From Bretschneidera sinensis (lineage: Eukaryota > Streptophyta > Magnoliopsida > Brassicales > Akaniaceae), in NCBI GenBank assembly GCA_023935145.1, contig CM043701.1, forward strand, positions 73,144,817 to 73,208,816: a stretch of DNA of 64,000 bases, in the 5' to 3' direction. A program made the translations under genes and the position numbers. The first letter of the stretch is position 1; every line of letters starts with the position of its first letter. Below are positions 10,956 through 20,631 of this stretch, one piece after another. The notes beneath the pieces were generated by a model. That model did not search any database and was not told the origin of the DNA. It was given only the letters and a program-made list of their open reading frames with translations.

Positions 10956-12039
10956 TCATGGAGATATTTTCAAATACACCCAATCACCTACTTGAAACTT
11001 AAGAGATATTCTTCTATCATCAGCATAGTTATTCGGTCTACTCTGTGCTACTTTAAGGTTCTTTCTAACCAGTTTGATCCTCTCGGTTGTTAAGTCTATC
11101 ATTTCTGGACCAAATATCTTTCTTTCTCCACCTTCCTCCCAACATACTGGAGTTCTACTCATTCTACAATATAGAGCCTCAAATAGTGCCATCCCAATAC
11201 TAGCTTGATACTGATTATTGTATACAAACTCGATCAAAGGTAAATAAGTATCCAAGCTCACTGAAAAACTCAATACATTTGACCTTAACATATCCTCTAA
11301 CACTCTAATAATCTTTTATGTCTGCTAATATGTTTGAGCATGAAAATTTGTACTAAATTGTAACTGCGTACCCGTGGTTTTCAAAAAGCCTCTCCAAGAT
11401 CAAGATGTAACTCTAGCATCTTTATTTGAAACTATGCTCAATAGTACTCCATATAACCTCACAATCTTAGCTACAACAACCAACTTTTTAGGACTCCAAT
11501 TAGTTTTAATTGAAAGAAATGAGATGACTTAGAAAGTCTATCTACTAACACTTACACTATATCGTAATCTCTCTGGGTATGGAGAAAATCTAGAAATAAA
11601 ATCCATACTCATATTTTTCTATGGTCATTTAAGCACAGGAAGAGGCTGTAGTAAACCTCTCGAATGTTTATTCTTTGTCTTTACTTACTGACAAACCAAA
11701 CTTCTAGGAATATATTCAGCTACATCCCTTTTCAATCCTGACCGCCAGTAATTCTATCTCAATCCTCTATACATCTTATTGTTACTCGGGTGCATCGAAT
11801 ATACATCATCATGTGCCTCTCTCAATATCTCTTTTCTCTACTTAGTATCATTAGGAACACAAATCCTATGTCCCAAAACCAAAATACCATCATTTCAAAT
11901 TTTGAACTTATATTACTTTCTATTAAGCACTTCCTGCTTAATCTTCTCTATCTCCTCATCTCTACCTTGCATTTCTAATAAGCATTTTACTATAGATGAC
12001 TGTACAACCATGTTGTTAACAATGATCCTCTATCACTGA
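10956..12039 (-). pseudogene. Chromovirus integrase core, broken
   Basis: The longest open piece (10956-11303) carries LEDMLRSNVL, PLIEFVYNNQYQ and FEALYCRMSRTPVCWEE, matching the C-terminal half of the integrase core in Tekay/Del elements. Upstream (11304-12039) the match continues through frameshifts and stops: a VDRLSKSSHF segment, then SNKDARVTS where intact elements have SDRDPRFTS, so a catalytic Asp is replaced by Asn. The region that should hold the catalytic Glu is rearranged by stops. The protein joins the cDNA to host DNA in active elements; this copy cannot. Confidence 0.78.
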
Positions 12040-12193
12040 TATTCAACTTCATTCTTATACCTCTTAAATCTATTATCAATTTCACGTCATGGCTCTCAAT
12101 AACAGTTAATCTTCCTGTATATTTTTTACTCAATGAATTAGCTACCACATTCACTTTTCCCTATATGGTAATGTATCGTATAATTATAATTAT
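12040..12193 (-). pseudogene. Chromovirus RNase H C-terminal fragment and linker to integrase
   Basis: The minus strand encodes the end of RNase H, with a VNVVANSLSKK motif equivalent to the conserved NVVADALSRK, followed by the linker to integrase. The N-terminal part lies 23 kb away (35404-35821), separated by the copia insertion. Removing that insertion brings both parts into register at the amino-acid level across the junction, which confirms the insertion point. A 1-bp shift and a stop are present. Confidence 0.75.
12189..12193. other. Target-site duplication of the SIRE-like element, left copy (ATTAT)
   Basis: ATTAT precedes the 5' LTR; ATTAC follows the 3' LTR at 35399-35403 (4/5 match). 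If the LTR is taken as starting one base earlier and ending one base earlier, the duplication is a perfect AATTA, but the LTR then lacks TG...CA ends. Confidence 0.6.
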
Positions 12194-12507
12194 TTTTGAC
12201 CCTCACTTATATTTTAATGATGACAAAACACAACTCTTATTATACTAACAGTGCTATCTAAGTGTATTAAGCAATAAAAGCATTTAACCAAGGATCAAGG
12301 TGCAAGAACTCAACCCAAATCAAACACCAAGTCAAGACAGAAGTTCTAGTATAGGGACAATGTATTTAAACAAGTTGTAAATCTCACTTGTTCAGGTAAA
12401 AAGCTTGTCTTATGGCTCCTTTTAAAAAAGTATTTTTACAGAACTTTTCAATCAAACGTTTTTAAGTTAAAATCATTTCAAAACATGAAAACTGGGTTGA
12501 TAAGCAA

Positions 12508-12700
12508 CCCAGTCGACTGGGTACTTATACTAGAAGACTGGTATATAGGATAGTGTGTCCCCAGTCGACTGGGTGCTTCATACCAGTCGATTGGTATATT
12601 GGACAGACTATCCCCAGTCGACTGGTACCTTCAACAGCCTTAAAATTGAGATTTTTAACTTGACCCAGTCGACTGGTACTAAGACCTAGTCGTCTGGTAG
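12508..12700 (+). promoter_or_regulatory. Array of palindromic CCAGTCGACTGG boxes in the LTR U3 region
   Basis: Perfect 12-bp palindromes at 12509-12520, 12561-12572, 12613-12624 and 12665-12676 are spaced 52 bp apart. Degenerate copies lie between them (for example 12583-12594 with TCGATTGG, and near 12685). The array ends about 95 bp upstream of the TATA box, so an enhancer or operator-like role in U3 is a reasonable inference. Many degenerate copies differ at the central CG. Confidence 0.8.
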
Positions 12701-12793
12701 TTCAAAAAGTATGACCGTTGAGACGTAAGATTTCAGCACAAATTGCACCAAATCGTACCAGAACAGTACAAAGCGGTCATATTACATTAAGGC

Positions 12794-12800
12794 TATATAA
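12794..12800 (+). promoter_or_regulatory. TATA box of the SIRE-like 5' LTR
   Basis: TATATAA in the context GGCTATATAAACCC, conserved in the 3' LTR at about 34793-34801. Transcription would start some 30 bp downstream, placing R and U5 in the remaining 540 bp. Confidence 0.75.
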
Positions 12801-12984
12801 ACCCACTCTATTGAGCATTTCAAAATGTAGAATACACATTCAATCAAGTTTTTACTCATTGATACACAAAAGCTTTGAAATATTTATTATTGAGCCATTC
12901 TTCAAGCTTCACCTTGAAAGTGAGATATTATTCAGTTGTATAAGCTTTCATTTTTATCTCTCTACTATTTACTTTATAACATTT

Positions 12985-13090
12985 ATTGTAAAGGGATTAG
13001 CTTCCGAAAGGAAGAGATTAGCTTCCGAGACAAAGGGATTTTTGATTCCGAGAGAAAGGGATTTGCTTCCAAGATGAAGGGATTGATTGT
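12985..13090 (+). repeat. Tandem 20-23 bp purine-rich units, each a small hairpin
   Basis: Units of the form GGGATTAGCTTCCGAAAGGAAGA recur four to five times. The core CTTCC-GAAA-GGAAG is a 5-bp stem with a GNRA-type loop; other units carry a GAGA or altered loop. The 3' LTR has about six units (34985-35125). They lie downstream of the TATA box and are therefore in the transcribed leader. Confidence 0.75.
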
Positions 13091-13142
13091 AAGGTTTGTG
13101 TAACACCCGTGAAGTTGCACGACTAAGTTTCCTAGTGGATTA

Positions 13143-13163
13143 CTTCAAGGAGGTTCCTTGAAG
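13143..13163 (+). other. 9-bp perfect stem-loop in U5
   Basis: CTTCAAGGA, loop GGT, TCCTTGAAG. The 3' LTR has the same site at 35170-35190 with one mismatch, and the unrelated SIRE-like LTR at the window's end has it at 63750-63770. Confidence 0.75.
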
Positions 13164-13372
13164 AGAGTGGACGTAGAGTCGGAACGAATCCGATATTACC
13201 GAACCACTATAAACTGAGTTTGCATCCTCTATTCCTTCAACTCTTTTACTTATAGCATTTTATTTGTTTACATGCTTGTGCATTATCTGTTTTTATAAAC
13301 TTGTGTTTAATTAGCAAAAGTTTTTTAAAAACCCAATTCACCCCCTCTTGGATTGAAACCTCAATCTACAAT

Positions 13373-13385
13373 TGATATCAGAGCC
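13373..13385 (+). other. Primer binding site, tRNA-iMet type
   Basis: TGATATCAGAGCC lies two bases after the 5' LTR. It matches the usual plant site TGGTATCAGAGCC at 12 of 13 positions. It is the start of minus-strand DNA synthesis in an active element. Confidence 0.85.
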
Positions 13386-13425
13386 TCGTTCTCAATTTTA
13401 GGCTTAATATCCTTGAGTTGATCCG

Positions 13426-15460
13426 ATGGCAGTAAATAGCTATTCTGAGGGACATTCATACACTGGGCCTTCGTTTTTCAATGACTCCAACTATAACTAT
13501 TGCAAAAATATGATGAAAATCTTTGTCGAAGGACAAGATTATAATCTATGGAGAGTCATTGAAGAGGGACCTAGAATTCCATCAAAGGAAATAACTATTG
13601 GAGAAATCAATCATACAATGCTTAAACTCAAAACTGAGTACAATGATGAGGATTGTAGAATGATATCTCTTAATAGTAGAGCCACAAGTATTTTACATTG
13701 TGCTTTAGATATATCTGAATACAATAAAATCTCTGCATGTGTTTCGGCTAAGGAGATATGGGATAAATTGCAAGTTACATATGAAGGAACTAGTGAGGTT
13801 CAAAAATCAAAAATCTATATGCTAGTATCTGAATATGAATCTTTTAGAATGTCTCCTAACGAAACAACTTCTTAAATACACTCACGTTTCACAACTGTTG
13901 TTAATGGTTTGAAGCTTCTTGGTAGGAACATTGAGGAGTTTGAACTAACAAGAAAAATCTTAAGATCTTTGCCACCCACTTGAAAAGCAAAGAAGACGGC
14001 CATCACAGAGGCCAAATATCTCAACAAACTTGATGTTGAGACACTTCTTGGGTCATTGTTGATATATAAGATGGAAGAAATGAATCCCATTATCAATGAT
14101 GATGAGAAGAAAAAAAAAGGTGATTGCTCTCAAAGCCTATACATGCAACAGAGAAGAGGAATCGGAAGAAGAAGCGGAGAGCAGCGAAGAAGATGGTGAG
14201 ATGACTTTAATCACCAAACGACTTCATAGGCTCTTGAAGAAAAGCAAGAAACCTTACACAAAGGATCCCACTTCAAAAAGGGAACCACTTGTGTGCTATG
14301 GATGCAAGAAGCCCGATCACATCAAGGCTGATTGTATGGTTACAGGCAAACCATACAGGAGCTTCAAGAAGAAAGTTATGATTGCAACTACTTGGAGTGA
14401 TGATGAAGAAAAAGAATCCTCGGATAAAGAAGTCGGAGACGAGGAAATTGCCAACCTATGCCTTATGGCAATTGATAATGAAAATGAGGTATTATCTTCT
14501 CCCTCTTCTAAAAATAACATTGTTAGTAGTAATGAAGAATTGTTAGAAGTCATAAATGAAATGCATGATGAATTGAAGAAATTCAATTCTAGGAACTCAA
14601 CTCTTAAGAAAGAGGTATCATCTTTTTCTAAAGAAATGATAAGTCTAAGAGAAGAAAAAGATAAACTATCTTCATTGCTTAATGATTCTTCTCAAGATTT
14701 CCTAAAAGATGAAAATGAAAACTTAAAGAATAAGATATTAGAATTGAATGGCACTATATCTAGACTCATGCTTGGAAAAGAAAAGTTTGATAAAGTGCTT
14801 TCTTGCCAAAGATTAAGTGGAGGAAAATCTGAGTTAGGATACTCTCCATTAGGCAAGCAAAAATCAAAAGAGAGCTTATTCATGAAAGCCTCTTGTGTGA
14901 ATGAAGCCTCCACTTCAAATATCACTAGCAATGTCAAAAACACACCCTCAATGAATGCTAGCATGTCTAGAAATGCAAATTCTAATGCATATACAAAAAT
15001 GAAAAATCCTAGAAATACTCATGCTTATATGTATGCTCATTCAAGAAATGCTTATACACATCCTAGGAATAACCATTGTGTTCATCCTAGAAACAATATG
15101 CATAATCAAATCTTGCATCCTGCATAAGCATATCCTAGGAATTACTATCATGGTTATTCTAGAAATAATATGCATACTCATGAAAATGCACGCATGTATC
15201 CTAAAAATCATCTTCATACATTTTCTGGAAATGACATATATATTCATATTCCTCACATTAGAAACATGTATCCTAGGAACTCATATCTTAAGCATTATAG
15301 GCATGCACAACTAAATACTCCTAGAAATTTCAATAACTATCATCCTCGGATTGTGCATTATCAACATGTTTATAGATCACCATATGCTGTTAAGAAAGTA
15401 TGGGTCCCAAAAGGAACCGTATTTTCAAGGACTAGCCCCAAAGGACCCAAGAAATTTTAG
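13426..15460 (+). pseudogene. gag: SIRE-like gag (UBN2-type domain, CCHC knuckle, coiled coil, Asn/Pro-Arg-rich tail)
   Basis: ATG at 13426 starts a 149-codon open piece with copia gag features (YNLWRVIEEG, AKEIWDKLQVTYEG). A TAA at 13873 then interrupts the frame, although similarity continues (FTTVVNGLKLLGR, KILRSLPP). A run of eight A's near 14109 shifts into the next frame, which carries a zinc knuckle of CX2CX4HX4C form (about 14294-14335, CYGCKKPDHIKADC). An acidic Glu/Lys-rich segment likely to form a coiled coil follows (about 14530-14810). The tail (about 14940-15340) is a repeat-like stretch of (H/Y)PRN and SRNN motifs. It ends before the protease with VWVPKGT, normal for SIRE gag-pol. 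Gag forms the virus-like particle and packages RNA. Confidence 0.88.
14940..15345 (+). repeat. Degenerate tandem repeats encoding Asn/Pro-Arg-Asn motifs in gag tail
   Basis: The sequence TCCTAGRAAT with an AT-rich spacer recurs about a dozen times with irregular 24-36 bp spacing, giving PRN motifs in a His/Asn/Tyr-rich background. One stop (TAA at 15125) interrupts it. Confidence 0.65.
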
Positions 15461-15530
15461 GTACCTAAAAATGCCATTGTGTATCCTTGTGTGATGTAGA
15501 TATGTCTCCACACCAGGGAAAAAAGGTAAC

Positions 15531-16046
15531 TGTTGGTACCTTGATAGTGGATGCTAAAAACACATGACCAGTGATAAAAGTGTATTCAAGGAGCTAACTC
15601 TAAGAGATGGTGGACTTGTCACCATTGAAAAAAACACAAAAATAAAGATCATCGGGCATAAAAAATTTGGTAATGATTTCTCAACCATAGATAATGTATT
15701 GCTAGTACAAGGCCTTAAGCCAAATTTACTAAGTATTAGTCAACTTTGTGACAAAGGCAACAAAATCACATTTGAAACCTCTCATTGTCTAGTTATAGAC
15801 ATCAAGAGTAACAAGATCAAGTTTGTTGGCTATAGACATGAAAATGTCTATATAGTTGATTTAAAATCATTGCATTCCGAAAATGAAAAATGTTTTTCCG
15901 CATTTAGTGAAAACCCATGGCTATGGCATAGAAGGCTTGGTCATGTGAACATGAATTTGCTTAAAATCATTTCTAAAAAAGATTTAGTCATTGGACTTCC
16001 CAAAATAAATTTTAAAAAGACAAAGTATGTGATTCTTGTCGAATGA
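15531..16046 (+). pseudogene. pol: SIRE-like protease start and GAG-pre-integrase domain
   Basis: The protease active site WYLDSGC is encoded at 15534-15554 and is followed at once by a TAA (15555) where intact elements have Ser. The frame then continues with KHMTSDKSVF, VLLVQGLKPNLLSISQLCD and WLWHRRLGHVNMNLLK; the last is the His pair of the integrase zinc finger. It ends in a 1-bp shift just before the Cys pair at about 16030. Confidence 0.85.
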
Positions 16047-16771
16047 GAAAACAAACTAGGATTTCTTTTCAATCAAAGAATGTAGTCTCAACTACTAGAC
16101 CATTGAAACTTTTGTATATGGACTTATTTGGTCCAATAAGTACCATTAGTCTAGGTGGCCATCAATATGCTCTTTTTATTGTTGATGACTATTCAAGATA
16201 TACCTTTGTTATTTTTATTGCTTATAAGGATGAAGCTTACAAAGGATTTGAAAACTTTAGCAAAAAGGTTCAAAATGAAAAAGGAATTTTTATTTCAAGC
16301 ATTAGAAATGATCATGGAAAAGAATTTGAAAACCAAAGTTTTTCAAAATTTTGTGATGAAAATGGAATTGATCACAACTTTTCAGCTCCTAGAACTCCTC
16401 AACAAAATGGAGTCGTTGAGAGGAAAAATAGAGCTCTAGAAGAATTTGCAAGAACGATGCTTTGTGAAAATAGTTTACCAAAATACTTTTGGGCTGAAGT
16501 AGTAAACACTTTTTGCTATATCTTGAATGGAATTTTAATTAGGCCTATGTTTGATAAAACTCCATATGAATTATGGAAAGGTAGAACACCTAATATCTCC
16601 TATTTTCATATATTTGGTTGTAAATGCTTCATCCTAAATAACAATAAAACTAACTTGGGTAAATTTGACTCTAAGACCAATGAAGTGATATTTTTAGGAT
16701 ATTCAACCTCTAGTAAGACTTATAGAGTCTTTAACAAAGGAACTCTAGTGGTGAAGAATCCGTACAGGTAA
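16043..16771 (+). pseudogene. pol: SIRE-like integrase core, catalytic triad intact
   Basis: A 242-codon open piece. The Cys pair of the zinc finger (CDSC) lies just upstream in the same frame. The core has Asp in LYMDLFGP (residue 27), Asp in IRNDHGKEF (residue 90) and Glu in QQNGVVERKNR (residue 126), the 35-residue spacing of DD35E. YELWKGRTPNISYFHIFG and GYSTSSKTYRVFN mark the C-terminal part. This is the best preserved enzyme of the element, yet it cannot be translated from gag because of upstream stops and shifts. Confidence 0.9.
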
Positions 16772-18565
16772 CTCTTGATGAGTCTAACCCAATTAGTAGT
16801 AGAGAAGTTTCTTTCAATGATGATACAAATTTTATTCCAAGAACGAAAACACCTACTCCCATTGCTGACCCAAAGGAGAGTCACCTCAAACAAATGAAGA
16901 GATGGAAACTCTCAAATTGGACTAACCATCTACAAGCCGACAAGAGGATAGTCTTCCCAAAGATTGGAGGTATGTAAATTATCACCCGATTGATCAAGTG
17001 ATTGGTGATCCTTCATAAGGGGTAAGAACTCGTTCCTCTATTAGAAATATTTACAATTATATAGCTTATTTGTCTCAAATTGAACCTAAGACATTTATTG
17101 AAGCTGAAAAGGATAATGATTGGATAAGTACAATGCAAGAAAAAATAAATCAAATTGAAAGAAACAATGTTTGGAATCTAATTCCTAGATCTAAGAATCA
17201 TACAATAATAGGAACTAAATAGGTATTTAGAAATAAGATGGATGAAAATGGAATAGTAACTAGGAACAAGGCTAGACTAGTTGCTAAGGGATATAATCAA
17301 GAAGAGAGAATAGACTTTGATGAGACCTATACTCCCGTAGCTAGATTAGAAGCTATTCAAATGTTATTAGCCTTTGCATGCTTTAATAAGCTTAAGTTAT
17401 TTCAAATGGATGTAAAAAGTGCATTTTTAAATTGATTTATAGAAGAAGAGGTTTATGTTGAGCAACCTCTTGGATTTGAGAATCCTAGTATTCCAAATCA
17501 TGTCTACAAGCTCTCTAATGCTCTATATGGGTTGAAGCAAGCTCTAAGGGCATGGTATGAAAGACTAAGTAAATTCTTATTAGACAATAATTCTATAAGA
17601 GGTAAAGTAGACACAACCCTCTTCACAAAAACTCACGTAACTGACACTCTACTAGTCCAAATATATGTTGATGATATTATATTTGGTGCTACTAATGAAT
17701 CTGTGTGTCAAGAGTTTGCAAAGTGCATGCAAGGTGAATTTCAAATGAGCATGATGGGAGAGCTTACCTACGTCCTTAGACTTCAAATCAAACAATTGAA
17801 AGGAGGCATCTTCATCAATCAATCAAAATACACTGAGGACCTACTAAAGAGGTTCGAGATGAAAAGCTCAAAGCCACTTGGTACACCTACGAGCAAATCT
17901 ACAAAACTTGATCTTGATGAAGAAGGTAAGTGTGTAGATACTAAATACTATAGAAGCATGATAGGAGCTTTACTTTATTTGACTGTAAGTAGACCTGATA
18001 TTATGTTCAGTGTATGCATGTGTGCTAGATTTCAGGCTAATCCTAAGGAATCACATGTAGTAGCAGTAAGAAGGATCCTTAGATATCTACAAGGAACTCA
18101 AACCCTAGGATTATGGTACTCTAGAGATTCGTCTGTTGAGCTTGTAGGATATTCAGATGCTGATTTTACTGGATGTAGGTTAGATAGAAAAAGCACAAGT
18201 GAAACATGCCAATTCTTAGGTGCAATGTTAACCTCTTGGTTTTCCAAGAAACAAAACTCCGTTGCACTATCAAAAGCCGAGGCGGAATATGTAGCAGCTG
18301 GAAGTTGTTGTGCCCAAGTGTTATGGATGAAACAATAGACATGAACTTTAAAAGTATGCCAATACATTGTGATAATACTAGTATTATCAACCTAACCAAG
18401 AACCCTATTCAACACTCTAAAACTAAACACATAGAAATTAGACATCATTTCTTAAGAGACCATGCTAAAAAATGTGATATAAGACCAGAATTCATACCTT
18501 CAGAAGATCAAATAGCTGACATTCTTACAAAACCTCTAAGTGAAGCAAGTTTTTGCAAAATATGA
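16772..18565 (+). pseudogene. pol: SIRE-like reverse transcriptase and RNase H, broken
   Basis: 16772-17150 is the variable linker. RT begins near WNLIPRSKNHTIIGTK, where TAG (17220-17222) replaces the conserved Trp. NKARLVAKGYNQEE and DETYTPVARLEAI follow; a TGA near 17433 replaces Gly in AFLNG. The polymerase site is YVDD (17664-17675, IYVDDIIFG). RNase H follows with VGYSDADFTG, KSTSETCQFLG and AEAEYVAAG, then a frameshift at about 18330. The end is the conserved DQIADILTKPL. The enzyme would copy RNA to cDNA and remove the RNA strand. Confidence 0.9.
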
Positions 18566-18746
18566 CTGTCAATGGGATTGTTAGATTATGATAAACTATA
18601 TGTTTGATTGTTTCATCGTTAATCATTTTGTATATTTGACATCTAGTGAAAGAGTATCAAACCTTATTTAATTACTCCCTCACTTAAGATGATATAGATA
18701 AACAAATTTTGTGCTAAGACTCAAGATTGAAAATTTTCTTAAGGGT
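18566..18746 (+). other. Non-coding spacer between RNase H and the palindrome array
   Basis: Only A+T-rich sequence is seen; no ORF and no polypurine tract. Confidence 0.6.
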
Positions 18747-19000
18747 CCAGTCGACTAGTAAGTCTATCCCAATCGACTAGTAACACTATACCAGTCAACT
18801 AGTACATCAAGACCTTGTTTGGAGTCATTTTTTTGAAATTCAGTTATCAACCAGTCGACTGGTATGAACTGCCCAGTCGACTCGTATCTATCTGCCAATT
18901 CATCTAGTCGACTGGTACCCTGACCCAGTCGACTAATATACAAAACTTTTCATCTCTGCAAAGGACCCAGTCGACTGGTACCTTAACCCCAGTCGACTGG
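18747..19000 (+). promoter_or_regulatory. Second array of CCAGTCGACTGG boxes upstream of the env-like ORF
   Basis: Nine copies lie in 254 bp: perfect at 18851-18862, 18967-18978 and 18989-19000, and degenerate at 18747, 18770, 18791, 18872, 18904 and 18925. The boxes are the same palindrome as in the LTR (12508-12700), including the flanking GGTA. It is directly followed by a TATA box at 19012 and the env-like ORF at 19236. An internal promoter is inferred; no transcript evidence is available here. Confidence 0.75.
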
Positions 19001-19011
19001 TATCGTGATTT

Positions 19012-19019
19012 TATATATA
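19012..19019 (+). promoter_or_regulatory. TATA box candidate for an internal (env-like) promoter
   Basis: TATATATA in GATTTTATATATAGTC, 12 bp past the last palindrome and about 220 bp before the env-like start codon. The intervening leader is pyrimidine-rich with CCCTAAGC and TCTCTCTC stretches, typical of plant 5' leaders. Confidence 0.5.
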
Positions 19020-19235
19020 GTCTCTTCATATTTTTTTTTTCAGATTTTTACGCCATTTTCAAAACCCTAAGCTTTCTCTCTCTAAATAATTTCGTCCTTT
19101 TGATCAAAAAACCCTCCAAACACTTCCTAAACACCTTGATCTACTCATCCAAACCATCCATTTCAACTTTCTACGGTTGAAATCTCCAATTTCCACTCAA
19201 AACCTTTTTTACCAAAAAACTCACTTTCTACCAAA

Positions 19236-20474
19236 ATGTCCGATAGAATCCATATAAAAACCACCGTCAGGGGACCATATGCGCCTACTAGGCCAATGTC
19301 CACCAAATCAATGGCTCCGAATTCACAAGGGAAAGGTGTGGTGAGCTCATCAAGCAAGAAGCCCAGAACAGAGCTTGATGACTCTCTGTTCTCCAGCCTG
19401 GCAGTGAAAGACAGGTATACTTCTGTTATCCACCATAAGAAAATCATGATAGGTAGATTTGTCTACTTCGAATCTATTCGTCATGGTAATTTTGATATAT
19501 TACCTGCCTTAAATGCCATTAACTTGACCCCCCTGGTCAAGATACATGAAAAATTTTACCCAAGACTGATTCGCCAGTTCTATGCGAACTTGGTGAAACC
19601 CAGTTCACTAGCTCTGAGGTTTAGAACCAGTGTCATGGGTATAGAGTTTGAGATCAACGCTGACCTCTTGATGAGTATCCTGAGGATCCCTGTGGGAGGG
19701 ATCCAATGGAATCTGGATAGATGGCCAGACAATTTCGAGTATAAGGAGGCATGTCAATAGTTAGGGGTTACCCTAATTATGTGTTTTGACCCACTACATT
19801 TCACACATGTAGTGACATGCCCCTTGACTAGAAATTGTTCAACCTCATTGTGAGTTAGAACAGCCATTCGAGACTCGGGAGTCGGGGCTATCTATCTAAG
19901 ATATCTACCATCTGGGCACCACTTCAATATCTACCCCCTGCTGCTCGGCAACATGATAAATAGTGAAGCGAGCGACTCAGGATGCCTTCCCTACGAGATG
20001 CTAATCACGCTCATCCTCCAGCACTTTCAGGTGCCTCTACTTGCCTTCGAGGCTCAGGACATTGGCCTCAAATACATCATCAACGTCTCATTGCTGAAGA
20101 AGATGGGATGCACAATCTGAGATGGTTTTATATACTCCAAGGCCAGGAAGCACATTCAGAATGGAGAGGACAACAGCAATAATGATGAGGACGAGGGTCC
20201 AGATGCTGCTAATATGGATACGGATGACCAGGCACCTTCTATGGGTGACTTGAGTGCTAGTCAGACTGGTTATAGCGATCTCTTTCAGACTATCATGAGT
20301 CTCTGGCTGGCTATGCAGTCTTGCTTCTAGAGTTTGAGCTCTACAGTCGACGTCATGCTTCACGACCTCCACTCTCTCCGAGATGACTTCGAGTTGCACC
20401 GTGAGCATAACGAGGGCTTTCTGGCTGAGCTTCGGGATCTAGCTTATGGCGGCTCTAACTCTCCTGCTCCCTGA
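19236..20474 (+). pseudogene. SIRE-like env-like ORF (putative plant transposon protein domain)
   Basis: A single reading frame of 413 codons runs from ATG to TGA with four internal stops (19758, 19851, 20118, 20328) and no frameshift, in contrast to gag-pol. The N-terminal 50 residues are basic and Ser/Thr-rich. The central part has LAVKDRYTSVIHHKKI, IRQFYANLVKPS, FRTSVMGIEFEI, ILRIPVGG, RYLPSGHHFNIYP and LPYEMLITLILQHFQVPL, matching the domain found in ORFs behind pol of SIRE and Athila elements. The C-terminus is acidic (about 20160-20235) and then helical. I see no clear signal peptide or membrane segment, so an envelope role is only by position. The same domain occurs at 30409-31535. Confidence 0.8.
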
Positions 20475-20578
20475 GTCATTTTTCTATCTTCCTTTTGATG
20501 TACATATTGATGTAGTTTTTCATTATTCTTAGCATGGACATATTTTCATATTTTATTGTATTTGTATTTCTGTTTCGG

Positions 20579-20631
20579 CTCTACGAAGCCTATTTTGTAT
20601 AGACTGGTGTTATATATGATGATGATTCATG
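20579..20631 (+). repeat. 53-bp direct repeat, left copy
   Basis: Matches 21755-21807 with one mismatch and flanks the 1123-bp insert. Confidence 0.9.

Larger units (their letters stand above)
12194..13370 (+). repeat. SIRE-like 5' LTR
   Basis: Begins TTTTGACCCTCAC (probably TGTTGACCC originally, since the 3' copy reads TATTGACCC) and ends AATCTACA. It contains the CCAGTCGACTGG array (12508-12700), a TATA box (12794-12800), tandem purine-rich hairpin units (12985-13090) and a 9-bp stem-loop (13143-13163). The 119-residue reading frame within it is not a gene. Confidence 0.92.

Noticed and set aside
12508..12700. Regularly spaced palindromes considered as a CRISPR array
   Set aside because: The repeat is 12 bp, copies between the regular ones are degenerate, the spacers are recurring LTR sequence, and the context is a plant LTR. 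No cas genes.
12718..13077. 119-codon ORF in the SIRE-like LTR (and relative at 34718)
   Set aside because: It lies across the TATA box and leader repeats of the LTR; no domain; not conserved in frame between the LTRs.
14317..14586. Antisense ORFs in gag (also 14692-14964)
   Set aside because: Shadows of the acidic gag coding frame on the opposite strand.
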